From positions 1 to 64,000 of the forward strand of contig JASJDZ010000009.1 in assembly GCA_030065575.1 (NCBI GenBank): 64,000 bases of DNA, written 5' to 3'. This stretch comes from Acidimicrobiia bacterium (GTDB lineage: Bacteria > Actinomycetota > Acidimicrobiia > Spongiisociales > UBA5794). The notes under the pieces were generated by a model. The model was given only the letters and a program-made list of their open reading frames with translations, made no database searches and was not told the origin of the DNA. Position numbers and translations under genes: made by a program. Shown here in pieces: positions 7,609-16,576 of this stretch; position 1 is the stretch's first letter; each line of letters begins with the position of its first letter.

Positions 7609-9803
7609 GAGCGGAACAACCATTCTGCGTTCTCCCCCAGCTCGGCATCTTCCCCGAGCAGCGCAATGACTTCATCACGAATCAAGGGGTGTTCGGTGAG
7701 GTCTGGATCCTCCCGGACGAGATTGAATGCCTCATCGCGCGCAACAAAGAGCAGCTTTGCATCACGCAAGATGTCCGCAAGCCTCAGGTCTTTTGCACCC
7801 GCCTGGCGCTCGCCGAAGACGGTCCCCTGACCGCGGATGCGGAGGTCCTCCTCGGCAAGGCGGAAGCCGTCGGTGGTCGCGACCATCGCCGCTATTCGCT
7901 CCTCTCCCTGGGGGGTGGTTGGCTCGGCGATGAGTACGCACGTCGAGGCGTGAGCTCCGCGACCTACCCGACCGCGCAACTGATGGAGCTGGCTCAACCC
8001 GAAGCGGTCTGCGTCCTCGATAATCATCAGCGTGGCATTGGGGATGTCGATACCAACTTCGATGACCGTCGTCGCGACCAGAACGTCGATTTCTCCCTCC
8101 CGGAACCTGTGCATCACTCCGTCCTTGTCGGCCGGTCGCAGCTGTCCGTGGATGAGACCAAGGCGAAGATCGGGGAACACGCTACGAAGGCGGTCGTACT
8201 CCTCGGTGGCCGACTTGACCTCCAGCTTGTCGCTCTCCTCCACGAGCGGACAGACAACAAAGGCCTGTCGGCCCATACCGACTTCGGATCGCACCAGATC
8301 GTAAGCCCACTCCATCGCTCGCTCGTCTCTGGTCTTGTGGACGGTCTTCACTGGAATCCTGCCGCGCGGCATCTCGTCGAGGACCGACACGTCGAGATCC
8401 CCGTACAGCGTCATCGCCAGAGTCCGCGGTATAGGGGTGGCGGTCATGATCAGCAGATCAGGATCGTATTCATCGACCTTCTCGCGGAGTTGCACTCGCT
8501 GGTACACGCCGAAGCGGTGCTGCTCGTCGACCACGGCGATGCCAAGCCGGGCGAACTCGACGCCTTCCTGGATGAGGGCATGGGTGCCGACGACCAGATC
8601 AATCTCGCCTGAAGAGATCCAATCAATCACGTCAGAACGACGGGCGGTGCCGGTAGGCAGGAAGTTGACCTCGGCGTTGTTCGATGTGAGCAGAGCCAGC
8701 TTCACGCCGTCGGTGCGCTCACCATCATCGGCAAAGAGGCTGCTCGTGCCTGCGGCGCCATCCGGATCAGCTTCGGGAGGCGCCAGCCCGGCATCCTGGA
8801 GTAGGTCGCGAGTCCCCAGGTAGTGCTGCTCGGCGAGCACTTCGGTCGGCGCCATGACTGCTCCCTGGAAACCGCTCTGCACCCCGGTCAGCAGACCAGC
8901 GAGGGCTACCGCCGTCTTGCCCGATCCCACCTCGCCCTGCAGAAGCCGCTGCATCGGATGCGGTGATGCCATGTCGGCCTGTATCTCATCGATCGATCTA
9001 GCCTGTGCCCCGGTGAGCTCGTAAGGAAGCGCATCGACGAAGTCGCCGACCATCTCACCGGAAAGATCGTGAACCACACCCCGGGCTGCCGCTAATTGGC
9101 GCTGTTTCTGCAGGGCCAACATCACCTCGAGCCGGAACAGCTCGTCGAAGATGAGCCGACGGCGAGCAGGCCACGTGTCATCCTGTGACTCGGGGAAGTG
9201 AATCGCGGAGAATGTCTCATCCCGACCCATCAAGCCGACCCGGGCCAGCATCGCCTGCGGCAGGATCTCAGTTATTGGACGCGAGCGGTCCAGCGCGTTC
9301 TTGATCGACTTCCGCATCTCTGATGGCGAGTAGCCCCCGGCTTGCGGGTGGATCGGCACCACACGCCCCGTCAGTAGCGCATCGTCTGTGTGCCAGTAGT
9401 CCCAATCCGGGTTGGTCATCTGCAACGCACCACGGAACCGCTCTACCTTGCCGGAAAGCACGATCTCGGCGCCTTCCCGCAGTTTCATGTACTTACGAAA
9501 CCACGTGCACTTGATGACATTCGTCCCATCCGAGATGACGGCCGTCGTCATCAAACGACCCTTGGAGATCCTGCGCTGCGCAACCTGCATCGCGGTGCCA
9601 CCAACGGTGACCTCCTCGTCGAGAGGGACGGCGGAGAGGTCGAAGAGTTGCGATCGATCGAGATAGCGGCGTGGCACATGCAACAACAGATCGGTGACCG
9701 ATTCGATCCCCACCTTGTTGAGCTTCTTCCTGGTTTGCGGCCCGATCCCCTTGACCCGATCGACGGGCACGGAGGTGAGAAACGCCAGCGAACGACCTGC
9801 CAT
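7605..9803 (-). CDS. recG: ATP-dependent DNA helicase RecG
   Basis: RecG remodels stalled replication forks and Holliday junctions. The 732-residue form carries an N-terminal helix-hairpin region (VKGIGPQTRKKL), the wedge/OB domain, Walker A GEVGSGKTAVAL, DEQHRFG as the DExH motif, TATPIPRTLAM, and the C-terminal motifs VIEVGIDIPNA and QLRGRVGRG. I prefer the ATG at 9803 over the track's 9875, because the longer form adds a poorly conserved leader running into the divergent rpmB region. A 9-bp inverted repeat lies just upstream of 9803. Confidence 0.94.
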   Translation of the reverse strand: MAGRSLAFLTSVPVDRVKGIGPQTRKKLNKVGIESVTDLLLHVPRRYLDRSQLFDLSAVPLDEEVTVGGTAMQVAQRRISKGRLMTTAVISDGTNVIKCTWFRKYMKLREGAEIVLSGKVERFRGALQMTNPDWDYWHTDDALLTGRVVPIHPQAGGYSPSEMRKSIKNALDRSRPITEILPQAMLARVGLMGRDETFSAIHFPESQDDTWPARRRLIFDELFRLEVMLALQKQRQLAAARGVVHDLSGEMVGDFVDALPYELTGAQARSIDEIQADMASPHPMQRLLQGEVGSGKTAVALAGLLTGVQSGFQGAVMAPTEVLAEQHYLGTRDLLQDAGLAPPEADPDGAAGTSSLFADDGERTDGVKLALLTSNNAEVNFLPTGTARRSDVIDWISSGEIDLVVGTHALIQEGVEFARLGIAVVDEQHRFGVYQRVQLREKVDEYDPDLLIMTATPIPRTLAMTLYGDLDVSVLDEMPRGRIPVKTVHKTRDERAMEWAYDLVRSEVGMGRQAFVVCPLVEESDKLEVKSATEEYDRLRSVFPDLRLGLIHGQLRPADKDGVMHRFREGEIDVLVATTVIEVGIDIPNATLMIIEDADRFGLSQLHQLRGRVGRGAHASTCVLIAEPTTPQGEERIAAMVATTDGFRLAEEDLRIRGQGTVFGERQAGAKDLRLADILRDAKLLFVARDEAFNLVREDPDLTEHPLIRDEVIALLGEDAELGENAEWLFRS

Positions 9804-9806
9804 GAA

Positions 9807-9838
9807 CCAGAACGTATCAGCATTTGGTAACGTTCTGG
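9807..9838. promoter_or_regulatory. Inverted repeat between recG and rpmB
   Basis: CCAGAACGT and ACGTTCTGG form perfect 9-bp arms with a 14-nt spacer, four bases upstream of the recG ATG in the divergent recG/rpmB gap. It could be an operator or a leader hairpin of recG. The spacing does not fit an actinobacterial LexA box. Confidence 0.4.
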
Positions 9839-9926
9839 CGCATCTCGGCGGCGAAGAGGTTGTGGGCTTCGCCATCCGGCGTGCAACGCTGGTACACTCC
9901 CCGCCGCCTCAGGAGGATTCCCCGTC

Positions 9927-10115
9927 ATGGCATATCGATGTGAGATCTGCGGCAAAGAGCCGTGGGTCGGTAAACAGGTCAGCTTTTCGCACAAGCGGTC
10001 CAGCCGTCGCTGGTTGCCCAACATTCAGCGCATCCGTGTCAAGCACGGCAGCAACAGCAAGCGTATACGCGTATGCACGTCGTGCATCAAGGCCGGCAAA
10101 GTAGTGAAGGCCTAG
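9927..10115 (+). CDS. rpmB: 50S ribosomal protein L28
   Basis: The 62-residue product, MAYRCEICGKEP..., is L28 of the zinc-binding type: CEIC near the N-terminus pairs with CTSC near the C-terminus. The basic SFSHKRSSRRW and RRWLPNIQRI segments are typical. An AGGAGG ribosome site sits at good spacing, and TACACT at about 9892 may be a -10. It is transcribed away from recG and probably leads a short operon with the next gene. Confidence 0.96.
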   Translation: MAYRCEICGKEPWVGKQVSFSHKRSSRRWLPNIQRIRVKHGSNSKRIRVCTSCIKAGKVVKA

Positions 10116-10118
10116 ATA

Positions 10119-10328
10119 GTGCAGGGTGTCGTCAAGGTCTACGACCCAGACACCGGAATTGGTGTCATTCGCCGCGATGACGGCGACGAAATCGAGCTTC
10201 GTCCCGGCTCCCTGGAAGGATCACTGTTCCGCATGCTCCGCCAGGGCCAGCGGGTTGTATTCGATGCAGCCGACGTGGACGGAGCCCTCGTGGCTAGCAA
10301 CCTGCGCTTCGGAGCGGACGGGCGCTAG
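10119..10328 (+). CDS. Small cold-shock-domain-like protein
   Basis: The 69-residue GTG-start protein reads as a diverged CspA/OB fold: GVVKVYDPDTGIGVIRRDDG aligns with the first strands and RNP1 region of cold-shock proteins, and LRQGQRVVFDA matches the last strands. The aromatic residues normally in RNP1/RNP2 are largely replaced (GIGVI for GFGFI), so nucleic-acid binding may be altered. It starts three bases after rpmB and is probably co-transcribed with it. Confidence 0.7.
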   Translation: MQGVVKVYDPDTGIGVIRRDDGDEIELRPGSLEGSLFRMLRQGQRVVFDAADVDGALVASNLRFGADGR

Positions 10329-10396
10329 CTCTCGAGCCGCATCTCCTCCCGCGCGTCCGGGTATGATCGAGTCAGGTACACCCAGAGGAGGCCCTT

Positions 10397-10630
10397 GTGG
10401 TTGAGGCTTACGTGCTGATCCAGACAGAGGTAGGCAAGGCAGCTGAGGTAGCCCAGAGAATCTCCGAGATCTCGGGGGTGACCCAAAGCGAGGCCGTAAC
10501 CGGCCCATACGATGCAGTGGTGCACACCCAGGCCGAGGACGTGGATTCGCTCGGCAAGCTGGTTGTGGCCCGGATCCAGGCAGTGGATGGCATCACCCGC
10601 ACCCTCACCTGTCCGGTCGTCAGGCTCTAG
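10397..10630 (+). CDS. Stand-alone Lrp/AsnC ligand-binding (RAM) domain protein
   Basis: The 77-residue product is an AsnC-type regulatory domain alone (AYVLIQTEVGKAAEVAQRI ... VTGPYDAVV), without a helix-turn-helix. Such single-domain proteins form oligomers that bind small molecules, usually amino acids. The GTG start is preceded by GAGGAGG. It sits at the end of the rpmB group, convergent with ddl. Its ligand and partner are unknown. Confidence 0.8.
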   Translation: MVEAYVLIQTEVGKAAEVAQRISEISGVTQSEAVTGPYDAVVHTQAEDVDSLGKLVVARIQAVDGITRTLTCPVVRL

Positions 10631-10666
10631 CGACGGTTCCGGGCTCCCGGTGGAGGTGGGATCTAG

Positions 10667-11677
10667 CTACTCGCCGTGAAGTGCGAGTTGAACTAGCTCG
10701 TCGCACATCTCACCGTAGGTCATCCCGCTTGCCTGGCACATGGTCGGGAAACCGGAGATGGGAGTGAACCCGGGCATGGTGTTGACTTCGTTGATCACGA
10801 AGCCACGGCCACGATCCTCCAGGAAGAAATCCACCCTCGCCAACCCGGCACACCCCAGCGCGGCGTACGCACGCTCGGCCAATTCTCTGACCTCGCTGGA
10901 CTGTGGTGGCGTGAGGCGGGCCGGAGCAACAAACTCGCTACTTGCGTCGTGGTATTTGGACTCGTAGTCGTACCAGTCGGTCTGAATGACTATCTCGCCG
11001 GGGACGGTGGACCGACCTCCGAGCACCGCTACCTCGATCTCGCGCCCAGCGATCGCTTCCTCGATGATCGCCTTGCTGCCGTGGCTCAGAGCTCGGTGCA
11101 TCGCTTCTTGAAGCTCTGCATCGTTGGTCGCCTTCGAGACCCCGACCGATGAGCCCAGCTCGGCCGGCTTCACAAACACCGGGAAATCGAGCTCACGGAT
11201 GACCCGATCGATGATCCGGGACGGATTGGATAGATCGGCGGTGGTCACTACCACCCAGCGGGCGGTGGGAATCCGCTGCTGCACGAAGATCTGCTTGGCG
11301 AAGTCCTTCTCCATTGCCAGAGCCGAAGCGGCGATTCCACAGCCGACATAGGGGGTGTTGGCCATCTCGAATGCGCCTTGAATGGCCCCGTCCTCACCGT
11401 ATGGGCCGTGTAGAACGGGGAAGGCAACATCAAATTCGATCTCGTCGCGGCCGGCGATCAATCGACCCTCAGGGACCCGGAAGGACACGGGGCGGCCGGC
11501 TGCGACCATAGGGTTCCTACCCTCGTCCGCGAGGAACCAGCCACCTGTTTTGTCGATACCCACCGGGATGACCTGGTGACCCGCCTCGCGGAGTGCTTGC
11601 AATACGGCGACAGCCGATGAACATGAAACCTCATGTTCGGCAGATCTTCCGCCGAACAACAAAAGCACGCGAGCCAT
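10667..11677 (-). CDS. ddl: D-alanine--D-alanine ligase
   Basis: Ddl makes D-Ala-D-Ala for peptidoglycan precursors in the cytoplasm. The 336 residues carry FGGRSAEHEVSCSSA at the start, the ATP-grasp elements FPVFVKPAELGSSVGVSK and EIEVAVLG, and the C-terminal metal and substrate motif RVDFF...INEVNTMPGFTPISGFP. Length is normal. It is divergent from the following histidine kinase gene. Confidence 0.96.
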   Translation of the reverse strand: MARVLLLFGGRSAEHEVSCSSAVAVLQALREAGHQVIPVGIDKTGGWFLADEGRNPMVAAGRPVSFRVPEGRLIAGRDEIEFDVAFPVLHGPYGEDGAIQGAFEMANTPYVGCGIAASALAMEKDFAKQIFVQQRIPTARWVVVTTADLSNPSRIIDRVIRELDFPVFVKPAELGSSVGVSKATNDAELQEAMHRALSHGSKAIIEEAIAGREIEVAVLGGRSTVPGEIVIQTDWYDYESKYHDASSEFVAPARLTPPQSSEVRELAERAYAALGCAGLARVDFFLEDRGRGFVINEVNTMPGFTPISGFPTMCQASGMTYGEMCDELVQLALHGE

Positions 11678-11732
11678 GCGAAGAGGTTACCGTGGCGTTC
11701 GTACAAGACACGACAATCGGGGTCCAGACGAG

Positions 11733-13538
11733 GTGACATCAGACCTGCCACCAATCCGGCATCGGGTCCGGGCGGTCTACATCGCCCTCCTGTTGAGTTG
11801 GGCTGCCTACGTGGTGGTTGCCGTTTCCCGCACTCAAGCCGATAAGAGCCTCACCGGTGACGGGTTCCCCATCTTCGGTCTAGCTCTTGTCATACTCAGC
11901 ATCGCCCCGTGGCGAAGGATCCTTCACTCAGTTGCTGCCGATCTCGTGATCCTCTTCTGGTCGACGTTCATCGTCATGGGAGTTCTCGTATTGGGGGGTG
12001 ACGCCGACGCCACCGTGCTCGCCGTTGCTCTCCTCTCGGCAACGATCCTCCCGGCGCTGATTGCCCTGCGCGGCATAAACGTGGCGGGGATGGCTCTCGC
12101 GGCGACAATCGCTTTCGGCTACATCACCAGCCGGGCCGATCTGCCCTCATCCGTCGCAACGTGGCGAATCGCCGCCTTCGCCATTGCGGCAATTCTGATT
12201 GCCGTGGGCGCCGGCAACCTGCACCACCACGTGGAGGAAGCAGCTTTTCGCGTATTCAGCTTCGAGGAGCGGGAAACCCGAATCTTCGAGAGGGAGCAGG
12301 AGCTACAGCGCTTGTACGACGTGTCGCGAACGATCGGCATCGGCAGCAATCTCTCCGAAGTGCTCCCCGAGCTCGTAGGTCGAGTCGCCAATGCGCTCGA
12401 CGCCAGAGTGGGCGTCGTCCTGCTCTATCGACGAGACGAGGAAGCACTGGAAGTCATGTCGCCCATCTGGGTTGCCGGGCAGACTCTGCGCGCTGAGGGC
12501 TACTCACTGCCGCTTTCGGAGCCCAGCATCGCACAGCAGGTGTTTACCAGCGGCGAACCTGCGGTCTTCAACAACCTCGAGGAACGCGCTGAGGAAGCCG
12601 ACGCGTTCCTTCTCGAGCTGGGAAGCCATGAGATCGCGGCAGTACCGCTACGAATCGAGTCGCGACCGATCGGAGTTCTGCTTACTGCCGAGAAGCGGGA
12701 CAGCCACTTCACGATCAATGATCTCGCCCTGCTCGAATCGCTGGCCGGACCATCGGCCCTCGTGCTCAACCAGCTCGCACGATACGAGGAAGCCCAGGAA
12801 ACCAGCCAGAAAGCGGTTGAGTTGGCACAGCTGAAGACTGACTTCGTCAGCGTGGTGAGTCACGAGCTGCGCACCCCACTCACCGCAATCATCGGCTCCC
12901 TGAGCACTCTGCAGCGCCCGCAACTCGCTCATCCCGACGCCAGCGCGCAGCAACTGATCGACACCGCAAGCCGCCAGGCAAATCGGCTTCGCTCGCTGAT
13001 CGAGGATCTTCTGGTTGTGTCCCGGCTCGACAACAAGGCCCTCCCGGTGCGACCCGAGCTGATTCACCTTCAGGAGTTCATCGAAGACACCGTCGCTCAC
13101 ATCCCAGATGCGGCCGAAGTCACCTACGTGCAGATGGGCCCCGGGGCCGACTCAGTCGAGACCGATCCGGATCACCTGCAGCGGATCCTGGTCAACCTGG
13201 TCGGCAACGCCCTCAAGTATGCGCCGGGCAGCCCTATCGACATCGTCGCCATGCTCAACGGCAACGAGGTGTGGTTGTCCGTCATCGATCACGGGGAAGG
13301 CATTCCCTATGAGCTTCACGACCATATCTTCGACCGCTTCACCCAGCTTGCGCCGCACTACACGCGTTCTGCAGGCGGCACCGGTCTCGGCCTCTCCATC
13401 GTGCGCGGGTTGTCCGAGGTCATCGGCGGTCGGGTTTGGTTTCAGCCAACTGCCGGCGGCGGAGCAACGTTCACCATTGCGCTGCCCAAGACCGCTCGAG
13501 TTCGCTACGAGGGCTCGGAGCCGGCCGCAATCGCGTGA
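11733..13538 (+). CDS. Membrane sensor histidine kinase with GAF domain
   Basis: The protein has about five hydrophobic segments in the first 170 residues, a short coiled coil, a GAF domain (roughly residues 190-370), HisKA with the phospho-acceptor motif SVVSHELRTPLTAI, and HATPase with NLVGNALKYAP and GTGLGLSI. No response regulator is adjacent, so it is an orphan kinase here. The longest ORF starts at 11676, exactly overlapping the divergent ddl start codon. I chose the in-frame GTG at 11733, which begins shortly before the first membrane helix. Its last 34 bases overlap fabI on the other strand. Confidence 0.88.
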   Translation: MTSDLPPIRHRVRAVYIALLLSWAAYVVVAVSRTQADKSLTGDGFPIFGLALVILSIAPWRRILHSVAADLVILFWSTFIVMGVLVLGGDADATVLAVALLSATILPALIALRGINVAGMALAATIAFGYITSRADLPSSVATWRIAAFAIAAILIAVGAGNLHHHVEEAAFRVFSFEERETRIFEREQELQRLYDVSRTIGIGSNLSEVLPELVGRVANALDARVGVVLLYRRDEEALEVMSPIWVAGQTLRAEGYSLPLSEPSIAQQVFTSGEPAVFNNLEERAEEADAFLLELGSHEIAAVPLRIESRPIGVLLTAEKRDSHFTINDLALLESLAGPSALVLNQLARYEEAQETSQKAVELAQLKTDFVSVVSHELRTPLTAIIGSLSTLQRPQLAHPDASAQQLIDTASRQANRLRSLIEDLLVVSRLDNKALPVRPELIHLQEFIEDTVAHIPDAAEVTYVQMGPGADSVETDPDHLQRILVNLVGNALKYAPGSPIDIVAMLNGNEVWLSVIDHGEGIPYELHDHIFDRFTQLAPHYTRSAGGTGLGLSIVRGLSEVIGGRVWFQPTAGGGATFTIALPKTARVRYEGSEPAAIA

Positions 13539-14290
13539 AAACCTCCGTCGACATGAAGGATCTCACCGGTCGTCATGTTGGTCCAGTCGGATAGGAGCAG
13601 GGCAACCATCTGCGCCACGGGACCGGCGTCGTGGACATCCCAACCCAGCGGCGCACGCACGGCCCACTCTCGCTCGAAGACCTCGAACTGAGGAATCGAC
13701 TTCGCAGCTACCGTGCTCAGCGGTCCGGCCGCCACGGCGTTGACTCGAATGCCGTCGGCTCCCAGATCACGAGCCAGGTAGCGGGTCACTGCCTGCAAAC
13801 CCGCCTTGGCAACGCCCATCCAGTCATACAGCGGCCATGCCTGGGAGTTATCGAAGTCGAGAGCGACCAGCGATCCGCCCCCTGCCTTCTGCAGCAAAGG
13901 ACGCAGTCCAACAGCAAGCGTCTTGTAGGAGAAGGCTGAGGTCAGGAAGGCGGTTGCGGCACTGTCCGGCGGAGTATTCAGGAAGTTGCCGCCGAGGGCA
14001 TCGTCGGGTGCATAGGCAATGGCGTGGAGCGCTCCGTCAACCGCCCCCCACCGGTCGTCGAGATCTGCAATCAGGGAGGCCATGTCGGCCTCACTGTTGA
14101 TATCCAGTTCGAGGACATCGGGCTCGACCGGCAGCCGCTTCGCCGATCGTTCGGTGAGGCGCAGCGCCCTGCCAAAGCCCGTCAACACGATCTCAGCACC
14201 CTGCTCCTGGGCTACCCGCGCGGCGTGAAACGCAATCGAGTCGTCGGTGAGCACACCGGTGATCACGAGTCTCTTCCCATCCAGCAGCAT
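13505..14290 (-). CDS. fabI: Enoyl-[acyl-carrier-protein] reductase (NADH), InhA/FabI type
   Basis: FabI performs the last reduction in each fatty-acid elongation cycle. The 261-residue protein is close to InhA: an N-terminal DGKRLVITGVLTDDSIAFHAA nucleotide motif region, LTGFGRALRLTERSAKRLP, and the catalytic YDWMGVAKAGLQ (Tyr-x6-Lys). The Met of InhA's active site is also kept. A GGAGGG ribosome site precedes the ATG. The 3' end runs into the histidine kinase gene. Confidence 0.95.
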   Translation of the reverse strand: MLLDGKRLVITGVLTDDSIAFHAARVAQEQGAEIVLTGFGRALRLTERSAKRLPVEPDVLELDINSEADMASLIADLDDRWGAVDGALHAIAYAPDDALGGNFLNTPPDSAATAFLTSAFSYKTLAVGLRPLLQKAGGGSLVALDFDNSQAWPLYDWMGVAKAGLQAVTRYLARDLGADGIRVNAVAAGPLSTVAAKSIPQFEVFEREWAVRAPLGWDVHDAGPVAQMVALLLSDWTNMTTGEILHVDGGFHAIAAGSEPS

Positions 14291-14380
14291 TTAGCCCTCC
14301 TCAACAGGCCTTTCGTTGGACCCACACGCGTACCGGCGAGTTACGGCCCTCCGCAATCGTAATCAGCTACCGGATCTCGT

Positions 14381-14737
14381 TCAGTAGACATTCGACCAGG
14401 CCCGTAGGCCCAGGCCCATGACGAACAGGAGGAGGAGACCGTACGCAAGCTCAGGACGGCGGTCGAGCTGAATGCGGTAGATGTAGGCGAAGGCGAACGT
14501 AAAGGCGATTACCAGTCCGTAGAAGAGGTGGAAGTCATTTGGAGCCCGCAGGCCGCGGGCGTAGAGGGTGAGTCCCGCAGCCACCTGAATGCCCATAGCG
14601 ACAAACGCGGCCGCACGCGCATAGACGAAGGGAGGAGGGGCCGCTCGCTTCATCAGTCCGAGCGTCAGACCCCACAGACCGACCGAGCCGGTGGAGATGA
14701 CCGCAACCCAGAACCAGGTTGCGTGAAAGGCGCGCAT
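14381..14737 (-). CDS. Small four-helix membrane protein of unknown function
   Basis: The 118-residue product has about four membrane segments, the first from residue 7 (TWFWVAVISTGSVGLWGLTL). It has no recognisable catalytic motif. It is divergent from, and its 5' end overlaps, the longest reading of the TRAM methyltransferase gene. Similar small membrane proteins are common in actinobacteria. I do not recognise a function. Confidence 0.6.
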   Translation of the reverse strand: MRAFHATWFWVAVISTGSVGLWGLTLGLMKRAAPPPFVYARAAAFVAMGIQVAAGLTLYARGLRAPNDFHLFYGLVIAFTFAFAYIYRIQLDRRPELAYGLLLLFVMGLGLRAWSNVY

Positions 14738-16005
14738 GGCCGGGAAGAGTAGTCTCGCTTGCTGACCCCCAATACGGACGGTGTGCCATCAGCGAGCTAG
14801 AGATCAGAACCGAAACCATGGCTCACGGTGGTTCCGCCATCGCCCGCCGCGACGGCAAGGCGTATTTCGTCGACGGTGCGATACCCGGTGAGCTCATCAC
14901 CGGCACCATTGAGGTGGACAAAGGTTCGTGGGGCCGCATCCGCCTCGTCAACATCCTCGAGCCATCCGATGCTCGCACCGAGCCCGCCTGTCGCTACTTC
15001 GGGCGATGCGGCGGCTGTCAATGGCAGATGGGCGACTACGAGGCACAGCTCGAGTGGAAGCGGGAGATAGTCGCCGGGCAGCTAGCTCACCTGGGCCAGC
15101 ATCCGGATCCCCCGGTTCGCCCGACCGTAGCTCCGGGCCCGCCCTATGGGTACCGCAATCGGATGGACTATCGCGTTGCATCAGGACGCCCGGCGCTCCA
15201 TGAGCGGAAGTCGAGACAACTCGTCCCCCTCAGCGAGTGTCAGATCCTGCACCCGAACCTGGCCGACCTGATGGTGGACCTTGGCGACCTCAGCGGCGCA
15301 CAGGCCATCACGTTGCGGACGTCAACCACAACCGGGGAGACTCTCGTCGCAGTGCGCGGGAAGATCCCTGCGCAAGCCAGCTCCTGGGGATCGAACGTCT
15401 GTCGGATCACCGGCGATGGCACCGAGCCGATCATCGGCGAGGCCCGGCTCGAGGAGACGGTCGCCGGGGTCACCTTCCGCATCAGCGGCACTGCGTTCTT
15501 CCAGAACAACACGCCGGGAGCGGAACAGCTCGTTCGGCTGGCGGCAGAAGCCGCCACGGTTGGCGAGACCGACACCCTGCTCGATGCATACGCCGGTGGT
15601 GGCCTCTTTGCAGCCACAGTTGGGCAGGCGGCGGGTCGCGTGGTTGCCATTGAGGTCGGCTCGGTCGAAGCCAGGGATCTCCAGGCGAATCTCAACCGTG
15701 CCGGGATCGACGATTTCCGCATCGTGCAGGCGCCGACTGAAGAGGCAATCGAGAGACTGGACGAGTACTGGGACGTCGTGATCGCCGACCCACCACGTCG
15801 TGGGCTCGGTGTCGACGGCGTCGAGGCGGTCACCGCGGCAGAGCCGCGCGCCCTCGTCTATGTGTCATGCGATCCAGCAAGCCTCGCCCGGGACACGGCG
15901 CTGTTGGCGGAATGGGGCTACGAACTCGACTGGGTCACACCGGTCGACATGTTCCCCCATACTTTCCACATTGAGTGCGTCAGTCGATTCGCCCGCGCCT
16001 ATTGA
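14719..16005 (+). CDS. TRAM-domain 5-methyluridine RNA methyltransferase (TrmA/RlmD family)
   Basis: It is a SAM-dependent rRNA or tRNA uridine-C5 methyltransferase. In order there are a TRAM domain (ELEIRTETMAHGGSAIARR...IPGELITG), an Fe-S motif CRYFGRCGGCQ with a later SECQ cysteine, a SAM motif (LDAYAGGGLFA), DPPRRGL, and the nucleophile region VSCDPASLARD. Which RNA position it modifies cannot be told. The start is problematic. TTG at 14719 overlaps the divergent neighbour, while the next in-frame ATG (14818) would cut off the first TRAM strand. Confidence 0.85.
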   Translation: MRERRAWPGRVVSLADPQYGRCAISELEIRTETMAHGGSAIARRDGKAYFVDGAIPGELITGTIEVDKGSWGRIRLVNILEPSDARTEPACRYFGRCGGCQWQMGDYEAQLEWKREIVAGQLAHLGQHPDPPVRPTVAPGPPYGYRNRMDYRVASGRPALHERKSRQLVPLSECQILHPNLADLMVDLGDLSGAQAITLRTSTTTGETLVAVRGKIPAQASSWGSNVCRITGDGTEPIIGEARLEETVAGVTFRISGTAFFQNNTPGAEQLVRLAAEAATVGETDTLLDAYAGGGLFAATVGQAAGRVVAIEVGSVEARDLQANLNRAGIDDFRIVQAPTEEAIERLDEYWDVVIADPPRRGLGVDGVEAVTAAEPRALVYVSCDPASLARDTALLAEWGYELDWVTPVDMFPHTFHIECVSRFARAY

Positions 16006-16049
16006 CGAGGGCGAACCTCCCCCGCATCTGGGCAGATCGCCGAGGCCCT

Positions 16050-16514
16050 CTAGCGGCCGGCAGCGAAGTCGCCCACCGCCGCGTGAGCGGCGGCTCGATA
16101 GTCCTCCAGGTCCATCGTTATCGTCTGGGTGTGGCTCCCCCCGCGGAATGTCACGCGAGGCGAGTCAAGCCGTAGGTCGACGATGGTCTCCATGCCGTAG
16201 AGATGCCCGAGCGGCGGTTCGGCGCCGCGCTCGCAATCAGCGAACGCTCCGGCGAACTCGGATTCCTCGGCCAATCGCACCATATCGCAGCCCAGAGCCT
16301 CCTGAGCCTTGCCCAGGTCGACATGCTTGTGACCGGGTACGACAACCATCACAAAACGATCATCCGCCATCAGGATGACCGGCTTGGCGATGTCCTTGCC
16401 GGGAATATGCTCGACTTCGGCGACACGAGAGGTCGTGAAGGCGAGCGGATGCTCGTGCACCTCGTAGGGCACACCGTGGGTTAGGAGGTATTCGCGAAGC
16501 TTCTCAGCAGACAT
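16050..16514 (-). CDS. YbaK/EbsC-family aminoacyl-tRNA deacylase
   Basis: The 154-residue single-domain protein is of the YbaK/ProXp type, which hydrolyses mischarged tRNAs in trans. It has the family N-terminus (REYLLTHGVPYEVHEHPLAFT), the conserved lysine region (GKDIAKPVILMADD) and PPLGHLYGMETIVD near the pocket. A GAGGAGG ribosome site precedes the ATG. The preferred mischarged tRNA is not evident. Confidence 0.85.
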   Translation of the reverse strand: MSAEKLREYLLTHGVPYEVHEHPLAFTTSRVAEVEHIPGKDIAKPVILMADDRFVMVVVPGHKHVDLGKAQEALGCDMVRLAEESEFAGAFADCERGAEPPLGHLYGMETIVDLRLDSPRVTFRGGSHTQTITMDLEDYRAAAHAAVGDFAAGR

Positions 16515-16576
16515 ACGTCCTCCTCGAGGACAATGTACAGGCTGAGGCCTTGCGCGACCAGGGGCCTACTGGCCGA

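Noticed and set aside
9807-9838. Possible LexA/SOS box upstream of recG
   Set aside because: Actinobacterial LexA sites have GAAC-N4-GTTC. Here the half-sites are separated by far more bases.
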